This document shows positions 20,666-32,209 of a stretch of DNA of 64,000 nucleotides, in pieces. Source of the stretch: Sorex araneus (lineage: Eukaryota; Chordata; Mammalia; Eulipotyphla; Soricidae); assembly GCF_027595985.1 (NCBI RefSeq), contig NC_073311.1, positions 52,243,292 through 52,307,291 of the forward strand. Direction: 5' to 3'. A model generated the notes under the pieces. The model did no database searches. It was not told the origin of the DNA and worked only from the letters and a program-made list of their open reading frames with translations. Position numbers and translations under genes: made by a program. Within the stretch, counting starts at the first letter, position 1. Each line of letters opens with the position of its first letter.

Positions 20666-21733
20666 AATATCCTGACAGGTGCTTGCCTCAGCTTGCTATT
20701 TCCAAATATTAAAATAAGGGAGTGGGGGCCGGAGCGATAGCACAGCGGGTAGGGCGTTTGCCTTGCACTTGGCCGACCTGGGTTCGATCCCCGGCATCCC
20801 ATATGGTCCCCCAAGCACTGCCAGGAGCAATTCCTGAGTGCAAAGCCAGGAGTAACCCCTGAGCATCGCTGGGTGTGACCCAAAAAGCAAAAAAAAAAAA
20901 AAATAAGGGAGTGGCCAGATGGGTAGAAAATCATTAAAATCTTTCCAAGCCCACAAGCTAAACTTTCTTCTTCTATTTGGTGGCAATAAGTTACTAAAAG
21001 ACAAGCCACGTAGTATACAAAAGGAGGAAGAAAAAAGAAGTCACATTTTTCATGGCTGTAATATGGGCTTCTGTGCTGGGGTCTCTCCAGCCTGAAACAT
21101 TGAGTTTCATTTGCTTGGTATGTCTCCACAGAGACAAAATTAACAGGGAAAATGAAATCAAGGACACAGTAACTGGGACAAGTGCCAAAATGTTAGGGAG
21201 GGCTAAAGGGTTGAAACACTTAATTTCACTCACATGGAACATTTCAGTGATGTTTCTTTGTTGTTTTGTCTTTATAATAATTCCATATTGCTGTCAGAAA
21301 GCTGCTCAAGGAGCAAATGGTCAAGTATGCCGGCAAGATCCAGTAAATCGCTCTGTCAATCCTCCATTTTAGCCAGAGGAAAAGTGGACTGGAGAAAATC
21401 ACTATCTTCAGTAAACAGGAGATGTTGAGGCAGGTGGCAAACCACAAACTTGAGTAGTTAGTAAGTATCCAGAAAGCACTGAGTACTATCACTAGTTTCA
21501 CATCTCCATAAAAATCTGGATAGAGTATCACTCCAGTGTCACCTACGACTATTAGGAAGAGCAAACATGTTCTGGAAATAGTCAGACTTGTGAGGATGTA
21601 GTTTAGTGAGGGTGTCTTTTTCTTCTTAACAGAGTCGATCCAGGACATTAGTCCAATGTACCCATTTTCCAACATGCCTACCATAGATATACCCCAGCCA
21701 TAATAATTATTATGAATCTTCTTTAGTGAACAT
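20666..21733 (-). pseudogene. TAS2R8: TAS2R8-like pseudogene (U3), broken by a SINE
   Basis: The expected start is at 21733 (ATG TTC ACT AAA), but the frame fails after about six codons ('GAA GAT TCA TAA'). TM1-TM4 then read openly from about 21684 ('ENGYIGLMSWIDSVKKKKTP', 'NYSSLWFATCLNISCLLKI'). Near 21255 the extracellular loop 2 is shortened with loss of frame, and the second part resumes with 'MFHVSEIKCFNPLALPNIL' and TM5-TM6. A SINE sits in the TM7 region (20726-20900) and an L1 lies just past the 3' end. It groups with the U6 copy by 'LLVTYCHQIEEE' in loop 3 and 'RILRYKG' at the C-terminus. Several independent lesions; not functional. Confidence 0.92.
20726..20900 (+). mobile_element. 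Young SINE inside the TAS2R8-like pseudogene
   Basis: A near-perfect SINE of 175 bp with head 'gggccggagcgatagcacag', B-box 'ggttcgatccc' and a pure A tail, flanked by the 14-bp duplication aaataagggagtgg (20712-20725 and 20901-20914). Antisense to the receptor. The other units are empty at this site. Confidence 0.96.
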
Positions 21734-22659
21734 GTTGGCAGCGATGTCCCACTGTCACTCCAGATAGACTAATACACAAAATGTTGGAGCGTGATAACAA
21801 TTCCTCAAGTCATGGAATTATTTTTTAATTGTGATTATTTTGATTTGATATTTTCCCAGGAGTTCCCAGTGCTCCTCTGAAATTAGATAATTTCTTTATT
21901 TATGACAATGATAACAACTGACTGCTTGAAACAGCTTTTCTATCTTTGTAGCTGAGGCAAATAATAGTTATTACCTTTTAGTCAGTGAAAACTGAAATGT
22001 TGAGCTAAAATCTGCTCTAATGCAAATTTTAAAAGATCGCATTTCATGAATTTGCAAGGCTTCCTCCTGTCATATTCTGCATATTAGGACCTGTCAAATT
22101 ACATTTTGAATACTGAGACTCAAAAAAGCAAGCAAGCATGTAGTTCATAAAAATTAAAAGGTATAAATGAAATTTCACTAATTAAAAATTTCCTACGAGT
22201 CAGTTTTTCTCGTGGAAATGGACTTTAGTTTAGGTAATGATAAATGCATATGTAGATTGTAGAAAGCATTCAGACAACTGTTAATAATTTTTGTTTCCAT
22301 ATAAATGGCTAATTTGCTATAAATACAAATATAACTATAAATGGCATAATTAATAGCCAAATGTGAAGATAGCAGTAATTGAGAAGAATATATTCTGGGC
22401 AGTTGCTTGTTAGAAGTGAAAGATGCTAAAAACTCAGATACCTTTAGTTTAATTTAATGTGGTAAATGCTGCCCATGACAATTCATTCCTGAAAGATCTC
22501 TTGAATAGTAAACATTTTAATGTAAAATTGAAATAAAATTAACATCTTCATTTATTCTAGTTGCAATCAATTCCTTTTATAAGATTATAAGCTCTCATTC
22601 TACATTGCAGTCATTTCTGGAGATGTGACAATCACCTTCAAATAATAGTTTTCTCTAGG
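21734..22659. other. TAS2R8-like 5' flank (U3)
   Basis: Almost identical to 77-751 of U1 over most of its length (for example 22050-22440). Confidence 0.65.
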
Positions 22660-22802
22660 ATTGAGCTTGCGTATGATCCAGCAATTGCACTACTTGGCAT
22701 TTACCGTAAGGGCCCCCAAACTCTAAGATATGTGTGTTCCTATGTTCATTGCAGCACCATTCACAGTAGCCAAATTTATGGAAAAATAAGGGTCCAAGAA
22801 CA
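22660..22802 (+). mobile_element. Old L1 3' fragment, shortened (U3)
   Basis: Matches 752-898 of U1, then jumps at 'ccaagaacaca' to a segment equivalent to 1530 onwards ('tattgattaatgac'), so about 630 bp present in U1 are deleted here. Confidence 0.75.
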
Positions 22803-22894
22803 CATATTGATTAATGTGTCCAAGAACTAATATTGATTAATGACTTATAAGAAATTGTTGATTAACACAACAATTAACAATAATTAACAACATT

Positions 22895-23355
22895 AGCAAT
22901 AAAGGATTAACAGATGGCAAAGTAAGGCACAAAGGAGAAGTTAAACACAAACACTGGGAATTGGTAGCCCCTGGGGAATCGGGAGTGTCCGCGAAGCACT
23001 GTAGTGGGTTGGAACGAAGGTTGCAGGGTGATGGGCAATTCATCAACATAAACTCTCTGCCAGGGAGAATGGCCCACCCAAAGTTAAGTCTGAGCTGCTG
23101 GTAACTATGGAGGGACAAATGATTCAGCAAATTCTGGGAACTGAGCTACAAATTTCAGGGGAATGCGCCCCTTTTGGTGCTGACCTTCCCCATCTCTGGA
23201 AGGGCATCTTGGACGCCCTCTCACCTGGAGGAGACTCCTGGAGGATTGCTCAACAGGGTGGCATCGTCCAGGCTTTGGGGCACAGGGCCAGCAGGGACTC
23301 CACACTCTAGTCTAACAGCCCTGAAAGTCGTGGTGCAGAAAAGGAAATTCCAATA
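22895..23355. repeat. Unclassified GC-richer block (U3)
   Basis: Paralogue of 1600-2085. Confidence 0.5.
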
Positions 23356-23449
23356 GTTCTCTGCCCAGGCATATTTTTAGAAAACAGGATTAATTTTCCT
23401 CTACTTTATAATTTTTTTACTTCCTGTTTAAATCTTGATTTTTCATTTT

Positions 23450-23620
23450 CATTCTCCTTTTGCTTCTAGTTCTGGGGCTTTCTCCTGGCTCTGCTCTCAG
23501 GCATCACTTCTGATGGGACACAAAAGAGCGTTTTCTTATGGGGTTTTTGGCATCAACAGGAGTCAGTTAGGAGCAAGGAAATACCCTACCTTCTCTACCA
23601 TTCCCCCAGCCCTCTAAATT
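23450..23620 (-). mobile_element. Old tRNA-derived SINE (U3)
   Basis: Paralogue of 2155-2330. Confidence 0.6.
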
Positions 23621-24234
23621 CTACTTTTAAATGGATGTATATGAGGGAGGGAGAAATTATTTAGCATACAATAAATTTGAATCTACGCAGAGGCCCCACA
23701 AACTTATTTGGTCACCACCATTCCCCTTTATGAAAAAAATAAATCACTATGCATCCCCCCGGAAATCTACCTTCTCTAAGGAACAAACAACATTGCGCCA
23801 GTGGCAATACCACACTGGAAAACATTCAGCTCCCCCAGGGGGCAGTAGTGCGCTCGTGGAGAAACATTGATCTGTCTAATATAAATCACATAAACTCAGA
23901 TTCCTCTCATATTTAAATAGTTCTGTAATGAAAACAACATATACTATCCCTATTTCTTATAACATGCATAGTATATTATAATAGAAAAGCATGACATTAG
24001 TAATTTATTGATGTGTGATTATCTATAAAGTATTACCAGAAACAAATGAGAAAAGGGAATAGAGCTAAAGAAAATCAAATATCAAAAGACTGCTAGGTCT
24101 AGGACAAAGAATGTTGAAAAATTTCCTTGAGGACTGATACGGAAGGTTAGCATCAGCAGCTAGATTTATCTGTGAACAACCTGACTATTGGGACTGCCAA
24201 TCTTCTTGTCTTCGTGACTCTGGTATTCTGATTT

Positions 24235-24410
24235 CTTTTTTGTTCATTTTGTTTGGGGCCACACCTGACTGTGCTCAAAGCTTAGTCCTGACTATGCGCT
24301 GAGGATCACTGCTGGTGGGCTCGGGGGACCACACGAGGTGCTGGGGATTGAACCCAGGTTGGTCACATGCAAGGCAAGTGCTCTACCCATTGTGCGATCA
24401 TTCTGATTCC
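24235..24410 (-). mobile_element. Old tRNA-derived SINE (U3)
   Basis: Paralogue of 2955-3125. Confidence 0.75.
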
Positions 24411-24561
24411 TGTATACTTATTTCCGATTGTACAGAATTTTTTCCGGGTTGAATATTTATTCTTAAGATTATATCTGTTTTCCCAGCCTAGGGAACTCAC
24501 ATTTCAAGCTAGGCAAAATCTTTCAGAGTTATTTAACCCTCTTACTCAGAACCAACCATTG

Positions 24562-24722
24562 TATTTGGGGGAGGAGGTGACCCACTTGTCAATACTAAGA
24601 GGCTACTCATGCATCTGCATTAAAGGATCACTCGGTGTTTGGGACCATATAGGATGCCTGGGATTAAACCCGGTTGGCCTACAGCAAGGTAAGTGCCCTA
24701 TCCTCTGAACTTTCATCCCACA
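24562..24722 (-). mobile_element. Old tRNA-derived SINE (U3)
   Basis: Paralogue of 3282-3450, with a small internal deletion near 24634. Confidence 0.7.
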
Positions 24723-25082
24723 GAACTAACTGTTCTAGGAAGGATAGGAGAGGACAGATAAAGTTTGAACATTGGTAGAACCAAAATGAAGAATTCTTTA
24801 TAGAATTTATTTCATAAGACCTTTTAAAAATCTTTTCCTATAACAGGTATTTCAGAAATTCTTCTATTCATTGAATTCAAGTTCATTGCCAGTATATGAC
24901 AGGCAATATGCAGGAACTTTTTCTATGTGGGCAATAACAAGAAATTTTTATGTTGGATTTATATTCAATTTTCCTACAAAATGAAAGAAGCTTAATAACA
25001 ATAACATAATAATATTTGATTCAAAACTAAACAAGACAAATAATGAATGAACACAAAGAACATTTTAGAATAAAAATGGAGG

Positions 25083-25263
25083 GTTTTTTTTTTTTTTTTG
25101 CTTTTTGCGTCACACCGAGAACATTGCACAGGGGCTACTCCTGGCTGTGAACTCAGGAATTACTCCTGGCGGTGCTTGGGGGACCATATGGGATGCTGGG
25201 AATTAAACATAGGTCTCAGTGTGCAAGGTAAACACCCTACACTCTGTGCTATCACTCCAGCCC
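25083..25263 (-). mobile_element. tRNA-derived SINE (U3)
   Basis: Paralogue of 3838-4020: poly-T, 'gcgtcacac', 'gggatgctgggaattaaac', 'atcactccagcccc'. Confidence 0.85.
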
Positions 25264-25344
25264 CAGATGGGGTAGGTTTTTTATCATAAAATGTAAATGA
25301 AATCATTTGGGGGAGAGTCTTATGTTGGCATCTTTTACCTTAAA

Positions 25345-25860
25345 TTATGAATTCTTTATGGAACCAAAAGTTCTGACAAAAGTTGTAAGAGAAATGAGAT
25401 TAGGCAAAGACTAAAGGGAACAACAGCCCCTATGTTCAGAACAATTTGTTTGAAAGCATTAGGAATTTTACTCACTTTAGATTCCCAAGTTTTGTTTCTT
25501 CATGGTGGAACTTAAAGTCATACCAGGACTCATCATCAGTGAGACACTAATGACTAAGGAGATGGGAAAGGATACCCAAATAATCTCACAGATGATCTTG
25601 GTCATCTTTAGCTTAAGCCAAGGAAGACTGGATGAGGTACATTTGCTACCTTGAGTAAATGCGAGATGCTGAGGCAAGAAGCAAACCAGATACTTGAATG
25701 ATTGCCAAGGGTCCAGAACATATCCAAAATATTCAAAGATAGCTCTCCTTTGGACCCAACCTATGTAGCTCACCATTGCAATGCGCCCATTTCCCCAGAT
25801 TCCTAGAGTCAGTTCTCCAACAATGAAAATCATATAGACGGTCTCCACTGCATGTGGCAT
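25345..25860 (-). pseudogene. TAS2R9: TAS2R9-like pseudogene (U3)
   Basis: The start at 25860 (MPHAVETVYMIFIVGELTLG) matches U1 at 4731. Between 'YIGWVQRRAI' and 'FEYFGYVLDPW' about 150 bp covering TM2 and the start of TM3 are deleted relative to U1. The missing base near 'WLKLKM' and the deletion of TM6-TM7 are shared with U1; the shifted frame continues openly through 'IICEIIWVSFPISLVISVSL' to a stop at 25477. Non-functional; the shared lesions show it was already dead when U1 and U3 split. Confidence 0.88.
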
Positions 25861-26080
25861 CTCATCTGGAGTTCTGATTTGGGATATCAAAAGTCTCTGA
25901 ACATTTGTCCCTGATAAGAAACATACATTAATTTGCATTTAGAAGAATTGCCAATATTAGCTTTACTATAAAAAATGGAATAATTCAGGAATAATGATGA
26001 AATATTGAAATAATATCCTCCTTGGGATATATCAGGAGACTGAATTGGCTTTTAGCAGATGCATTAAGAATGGTACATGT

Positions 26081-26548
26081 GCCTGAAGAAGAATCCAGAT
26101 GTTCTGGTAAGCGGCATAGGCCGGAGACTGCTCCGGACCCCAGACTGGGCCAGCAACTTCAGAGAAGCCAGACGGAGGAAGCACAGCCGGTACGCCTTCT
26201 CCAGATGGAGCTCCAGCGACACTGAGCAACCACTAACACGGCTCTGTGGGACTGGGACAACTCTGAACTGAGTGGCCGCAAATGCGGCCGCATGACCTTT
26301 TCTGAAAAATGAAAACATACAATCTATTGATGCCATCCAACATGTCTGACTGCTGGAGGAAAACCTCCAAATAATGTTAGTGAGATTCCTGTTGAAAATT
26401 GAACGTAATCAAAGTAAGGAAAGTAAAGTGTAAAATGTCTGCCACACAGGCAGAGGGGGAGTGGGAGGGGGGTATGTGGGGTTTGGTGGTGGATCAAATA
26501 TGAAAACTTTGTAACTATCTCAGAGTGATTCAATAAAAAAAATTTAAA
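26081..26548 (+). mobile_element. Short ORF-less L1-tailed retroposon with a full/empty site pair
   Basis: A 468-bp element flanked by the perfect 15-bp duplication aagaatggtacatgt (26066-26080 and 26549-26563). U1 has one uninterrupted copy of this target (4939-4953), so borders are exact. The head is GC-rich ('ataggccggagactgctccg', 'gcaaatgcggccgcatgacc'). The 3' half is the L1-type end ('aaaattgaacgtaatcaaag', 'gtgattcaataaaaa'). No reading frame resembles a protein. Confidence 0.9.
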
Positions 26549-26566
26549 AAGAATGGTACATGTCCC

Positions 26567-27047
26567 GTTTTTCTCTCTCACCTTTTCCTTGAGGGGGTGG
26601 GGCAGAGCAGGGCATGGCGACCGCCATATTATGAGGACCACTAATGAGAGGTACAAGCTTGCAATGATCCAGCTTCTGGAAGCAATTTCCCTGGACTTAG
26701 TTGCTAAAATATAGAAATCCAAAACCACCGCGCGGCTGCTATTGCAGCCTCGCAACCTCTTATCTCTTCAGAGCAGGTCTGATTCCTGTGGGGAACTCCA
26801 AACACTAATAGTGAGCTTTTTTTGAAATATTGAATGCAACCAAAGTAGAGAAAGTAAAGTGAAATTTATCAGTTACACAGGAGGGGATGAGGGCTGAGGG
26901 GATGGAAGGTATATGGGGGTATTTTGGTGATGGAATATGTGCACTGGTGAAGGGATGGTTGTTTCAGCATTGTATAACTGAGACTTATGCCTGAAAGCTT
27001 TGTAATTTTCCACATGGTGATTCAATTAAAAAAAAAAATAAAGAAAA
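26567..27047 (+). mobile_element. ORF-less L1-tailed retroposon (U3)
   Basis: Paralogue of 4956-5657 without the nested L1: 481 bp flanked by ggtacatgtccc at 26555-26566 and 27048-27059. The head contains CCGCCATATT at 26621-26630. Confidence 0.85.
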
Positions 27048-27469
27048 GGTACATGTCCCTTTCACTGGTGTGCCCCTGTAGTTGTTTTCCTCTGTTCTCC
27101 ATGTGAGTTATGGTCAGGTCTATTAAGACTAGTTCCGCTCTAGCCTAGAATTGCCTCAAGATTTAGCTCACTGAGGCCATTTATTCTTTTCATAAGCAGA
27201 GATTATTAAAAGGCTCAAAGATGCAAATCGGAATGGATCTACCTTCTCAGATTTGCATGATCTTCCTCACTTTGAAGTCTGAATATTTGAGGACTCATCA
27301 ACCTGCATACTGAGTAAGAATCAAGAAGCAACCAATCACTTGGAAAACCAGTCTACAATTTAATTGGCAGTAAACTTCATAATCATATTTAATGTCCCCA
27401 AGTCACAGTCATATTTAATGCCAGTTTGGCACAAATATGTTTTGGGGACCTTAAAAATAACTGAGTTAG

Positions 27470-27640
27470 GGGCTGGAGCAATAGCAAAGCGGGTAGGGCG
27501 TTTGTCTTGCACGCAGCCATTCCGGGTTTGATTCCCAGCATCCCGTATGGTCCCCTGAGCACCGTCATGGGTAATTCCTGAGTGCAGAACCAGGAGTGAC
27601 CACTGTGCATCGCTGGGTGTGACCCAAAAATAAAAAAAAC
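27470..27640 (+). mobile_element. tRNA-derived SINE (U3)
   Basis: Paralogue of 6078-6255, with an A-rich, C-interrupted tail. Confidence 0.9.
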
Positions 27641-27885
27641 CCAAAAAACTGAGTTAAAGCATAGACTATTTTCAAAAATAATTTAAATCTCAGAGAAATG
27701 TACTAATTAAGTAGGTAACACAGGCAAGGCAGAAACAATTTTCAATTTCGGGAAGGGATGACTACTTGATTTCCACCTATAATGTGGAAGTGTGAGCTCT
27801 GGAGATACTCTATTTGTTCCAGGTATTACTTAGAAATCTCTGAACATTTGTCCCTGATAAGAGACAGACATTAATTTGTAATTAG

Positions 27886-28912
27886 GAGCCCAGGCGCCAT
27901 CTTCCTGCACTCAGCAGTGAAAAATCCTGCCCATATGGGCACCAGAACACAGGAGAATGCTCCGGACTCCAAACCAAGCAGATAACACCAGGGCGACCCA
28001 GATGGAGCAGGTGCAGTCTCCCCACCTTCTCCAGCTGGGATCCCAGCGAGCATGAGCTTCTGCAATCATGGCTTTGGTGTGTGTGTGTACTAGGACCATT
28101 TCTCCAAACCAACCTTTCCTGATACACAAAAAAACGCTCAGGAATGGCTCCTCCACTCCTGAACATCCATGATCCCAGAGGCACACAAACCAATCTCAGA
28201 TGCAGTGGCTGCTGGCAGAAATGCTCCTGGACTATGAACTAGGCCCCATGCAGCCCCTGGAGGGGAAGGGTTATTGTCCCTAAGCCTTTTTCCCTTTGTG
28301 GCAGCATGGTGACCGCTGCCTTTCAGAGCCAATTGGACAGAGAGGTAGGAGCTTGCAGTGATGGGGTGCACGAAATATCTCCCGGTGGGGGCAAGGGGGC
28401 GGAACCAGCCCTGCTGCCTGACCAGATGAGACCCCGAGCAGCCGGCAACAAATGGCTCCTCCACTCCTGAACAGCCATGATCCCAGAGGCACATAAATCA
28501 ATCTCGGAACACAGAGGCTGCTGGCAGAAATACCTCTGGACTAAATTACTCAAATACCAGAATTCCAAAGCTGCGCAACCTCTATTGCAGCCTTGCGACA
28601 TCATGTGCTCTTCATTATCAACAATAGAAAACAAATTATCTAATGATGCCCTTTGGCAGGCCTGATTGTGGGGGAAAATTCCAAATAATAGTAGTGGGTT
28701 TTCTGTCGAAAATTGAATGTCATCAAAGTAAAGAGAGAGTAAAGTGAAAATCATCCATCACACAGGCAGGGTAGGGGATGGGATGAGGTGTATACTGGGA
28801 TTCTTGGTGGTGAAACATATGCACTGGTGAAGGGATGGGTGTTTGATCATTCTATGACTGAGACTTAAACCTGAAAGCTTTGTAACTGTTCTCATGGTGA
28901 TTCAATTAAAAA
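27886..28912 (+). mobile_element. Long ORF-less L1-tailed retroposon with monomers (U3)
   Basis: Paralogue of 6506-7545. The repeated segment starts at 28155 and 28463 (period about 308 bp). Several short open frames occur on the minus strand in both copies, but these follow from high GC and recent duplication. Confidence 0.68.
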
Positions 28913-28962
28913 AATTGCTCCACATATTACAAAGTTTACTATAAATGATTTAGTCATTTTAT

Positions 28963-29215
28963 GGCTGGAGCGATAGCACAGTGGGTAGGGCATTTGCCTT
29001 GCACGTGGCTGACCCCGGTTTGATTCCTCTGTCCCTCTCGGAGAACCGGGTAAGCTACCAAGAGTATCTCGCCCACACGGAAGAGACTGGCAAGCTGCCC
29101 ATGGAGTATTTGATATGCCCAAAACAGTAACAACAAGTTTCACAATGGAGACATTACGGGTGCCCGCTCAAGCCAATCAATGAACAATGGGGACGACAGT
29201 GCTACAGTGCTACAG
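28963..29215 (+). mobile_element. Long-tail SINE variant (U3)
   Basis: Paralogue of 7579-7826; ends in 'gtgctacagtgctacag'. Confidence 0.85.
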
Positions 29216-30239
29216 GAGAATTGCCAGTATTAGATTTACTATAAAAAATGGAATCATTCAAGAATGATGAAATAAAATACTCCTTCATTCTTAAAGAGCT
29301 ATTCATTCTACTCACATTATTTTTTCTGGACAGTTTCACTTGGTTTATGGTGTTTAGATCTTGTTTAATTCCCTTTAATTTATCTTAACTCATGTCATTT
29401 TTACCCTGTTTCATGGCTGCTGTTATCTGAGTGTGTTTTCATCTGATCAAGCTGTTGATTCTCACTTTGGGTGTTTCATGTGTGTGTATAGAGTTATTTC
29501 CATTTTGATTTTGTGATTGCTATGGTGGTGGTTCATCTTTCAATTTTATGAGCATTACAGAAACATCTTCTCACAAAAGAACCTTTTTGGTAATTGGGGG
29601 GCTAGCAAGTTTTTCACCTGCTTCTCAGCTCTTGGAGGTCTTTTTGAGTTATGACAGCTTGAACATTTTTATTATACAGGGCACTATTTTGTGGACACAC
29701 TTTCTTCATTTTCCATTTTCATCTTGTTTCTCTTGCTTGTCTACTTTGTCTCCTTGGCCTCTACCTAGAGAGATATGTGTCAGATATTTATGGTTTCTTC
29801 ACCTCTTCCCCTCAATAAGTTTTTCCTTCCTGAAACTAGAGCCCCTGGCTTCTAGCACTTTCCATGTTCCTTCATTGCGTCTCTCCTGTTGTGTAGACAC
29901 TTTTTACACAACCTAATACACTTTTGCTCTTAGGCTCTGAACCTTCAAGATGATATCTGACATTTGTCATCTCTAGGAATTTTCTAAAATTCCTGTTCCT
30001 TGAACAGATCATCTGTACTTTCATTACTGTGAGTTGCTTGACCAATTCTACCCACCTCAAGTATTTTTACCAACTCAGATTTAAATAGTTTTTCTGTGCA
30101 GTTCTACAGTTGATTAAATTTGTTGTTCTGTGTAGTTCTAAAATTATGCTCAAGGTTAAGCCTGTGCTCGTTATTTGTTTTATCCTTTTCATGAGTTTAA
30201 ATTTGTCAATGGAGCGATCTTTAGTTATCACACAAATGT
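29216..30239. other. Shared spacer (U3)
   Basis: Paralogue of 7827-8884; no gene called. Confidence 0.5.
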
Positions 30240-30588
30240 GCACATAGCAAAGTGAAAACAGCAAATTGGAATTCATTAAGATAAAAGCTTTAATGCATCT
30301 AATACATAAGACAGTAAAACAGACAGCTTTCATAAAGGGAGAAAATATTTACAGAAAAATTATTTGAAAATTACTTAATATTCAGACTATACAAAGTACC
30401 CAAACAATTTGAAAACAGAATGACAGAAAAAACTGAATTAAGCAATGAGCAAAGGTCTTGAATGGACATTTCTCCAGATGTTTACAAATGGCCACATGCT
30501 CTTGAGGAATATATTCTACATCACAAGTCATTAGGAAAATGCAGGTAAACTGAGATATTCACATTCACTAAGATGTTTTATAACACAA
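30240..30588 (+). mobile_element. Old L1 ORF2 fragment (U3)
   Basis: Paralogue of 8885-9190. Confidence 0.58.
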
Positions 30589-31273
30589 TATTGGAAATAC
30601 TAAAGCTTCAGTCTATGCTTCTAATTTTCTCTTGTTTCTTTAATTTTAATAAGACACATTAAGAAGCACTCGTATGTTTTATATAGTTTTATTAATTGAT
30701 TCCACATAAATATATATGTATGTATATAAGTACTGTCAGGATTAGAAAAGAAAAACTAACAAATGAAACTAATATTATAGTTTTTTAATTTTTCATCAGA
30801 GGGGGATGACGCAGGTGAGTCCTGAGTGAGGGACTCTAAAAGAGCACCAATGCATCTCTATGATAGATATGAGTGAGAAAATTGGGAGGCAAATGAATTT
30901 CTCATTTCAAAAAATAAAAAGAGAGAAAAGAAAAGTTCAGGTGCATTTTTCCATATCAAAGTAAAATCGTAAAGGAATTTAATTAACTTACACACTTTTA
31001 ACATTTGAAATGAGAAGACAAAAAGAAGTGTGAGCTACCGTTCCTGAAAGAAGGAGAAAATAGAACTAAGAATATCTGTGGTAGAAAGAGACTTTATGTC
31101 TCTTTGGCTGCATTGGCTATCATATCACTGGATGCATTGGCTTTCAAATCATTGATTAGTATTCAGATTGATAAGTATCCAGTGTAAATGGAATAAATGG
31201 ATAAATGAAATGAACCTATAAGAAACTTGACAACAGGATTAGCTTTTAAAGTCCATTTTATGAAGCTACTAAT
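30589..31273. other. TAS2R7 3' flank fused to TAS2R8 3' flank (U4)
   Basis: Up to about 30794 ('agttttttaattttt') it matches 40411-40620 upstream of TAS2R7; from 'catcagagggggatgac' it matches the TAS2R8 3' flank at 13750. About 500 bp of TAS2R7 3' flank, the whole TAS2R7 gene, and the spacer as far as the TAS2R8 flank are deleted. Confidence 0.8.
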
Positions 31274-32209
31274 TTACATTAGGTAGGCTGTGCCCCCCAA
31301 GCCCCCAACACTTCTCAATATCCTGACAAATGCTTGTTTCAGCCTGCTATTTCCAATAATTAAAATAAGGGAGTGGCCAGAGGGGTAGAGAATTAATACA
31401 ATCTTTCCAAGCCCAGAAACTAACTTTGCATTCATTATGTCACTGTAATTTACTAAAAGACAAGCTGCATAGTATATGGAAAGGAGGAAGAGAAAAAAAG
31501 TCACATTTTTCATGGCTGTAATATGGGCTTCTGTGCTGGGGTCTCTCCAGCCTGTAACATTGAGTTTCATGTGCTTGGTGTGTCTCCACAGAGACAAAAT
31601 TAACAGGAAAAATGAAATTAATGACACAGTAATTGGGACAACTGCCAAAAGGTTAGAGAGGACTGATGGGTTGAAATACTTAATTTCACTCACATGGAAC
31701 ATTTCAGTGATGTTTCTTTGATGTTTTTTAAATCTATAAATGTGTTCATAATAATTCGGCATTGCTGTCAGAAGGTTGCTCAGGGAGCAAATGGCCAAGC
31801 CTGCCAGCAAGATCCAGTAAACCGCCCTGTCAATCCTCCATTTTAGCCAGAGGAAAAGTGGACTGGAGAAATTCGCTATCTTCAGTAAATAGAAGACGTT
31901 GAGACAGGTGGCAATCCACAAACTTGAGTAGTTGATAAGTACCCAGAAGACACTGTATACTATTATTAGTTTGACATCTTCATAGCAATCTGGATGGAGT
32001 TTCTGAATAATGTCACCTATTATTATCATAAAGAGCAAACAAATTCTGGAAATAGCCAGACTGGTGAGGATGTAGTTAAGTGAGGGGGTTCTATTCTTCT
32101 TAACAGAGTCCATCCAGGACATTATTCCAACATACCCATTTGCCAAGATGCCTATCATAGATTCCCCAGCCATTATAATAGCAAAGACGATATCTTCTTT
32201 AGTGAACAT
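31274..32209 (-). CDS. TAS2R8: TAS2R8-like bitter taste receptor, intact (U4)
   Basis: A single-exon frame of 311 codons starting MFTKEDIVFAIIMAGESMIG, in line with the MITKEDIV start of the sister genes. All seven membrane segments are present. TM3 reads NYSSLWIATCLNVFYLLKIA, loop 2 has the glycosylation site HQRNITEMF, TM5 has LLILSLWRHTKHM and TM7 has YPSGHSLILIIGNSRLKQ. It shares HPDCYEDVK in the first extracellular loop with U5 and differs there from U2 and U6 (YPDF..DVK), a region that can affect ligand choice. Loop 3 reads NYSDIMNAKLVSG. No lesion is seen; the product should be a G-protein-coupled bitter receptor. Confidence 0.93.
   Translation of the reverse strand: MFTKEDIVFAIIMAGESMIGILANGYVGIMSWMDSVKKNRTPSLNYILTSLAISRICLLFMIIIGDIIQKLHPDCYEDVKLIIVYSVFWVLINYSSLWIATCLNVFYLLKIANFSSPLFLWLKWRIDRAVYWILLAGLAICSLSNLLTAMPNYYEHIYRFKKHQRNITEMFHVSEIKYFNPSVLSNLLAVVPITVSLISFFLLILSLWRHTKHMKLNVTGWRDPSTEAHITAMKNVTFFLFLLSIYYAACLLVNYSDIMNAKLVSGLGKIVLILYPSGHSLILIIGNSRLKQAFVRILRSVGGLGGTAYLM

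Larger units (their letters stand above)
17263..30588. repeat. Tandem unit U3: TAS2R7 deleted, TAS2R8 and TAS2R9 pseudogenes
   Basis: The unit begins with the TAS2R7 3' flank, which joins directly to the TAS2R8 3' flank near 17940 so that the receptor gene itself is missing. It then holds a TAS2R8 pseudogene hit by an L1 and a SINE, and a TAS2R9 pseudogene. Its spacers match U1 closely apart from insertions present in only one of the two. Confidence 0.78.

Noticed and set aside
20726-20900. tRNA gene (A and B box present)
   Set aside because: The boxes belong to the head of a tRNA-derived SINE; there is no cloverleaf-length unit and an A tail follows.
20278-21129. A 283-codon frame joining receptor and L1-like peptide
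   Set aside because: It is chance read-through from the TAS2R8 pseudogene across a SINE into an L1; not a fusion gene.
26022-28501. Several overlapping short frames on both strands
   Set aside because: They lie in GC-rich, ORF-less retroposons, overlap in many frames, and show no protein family similarity.
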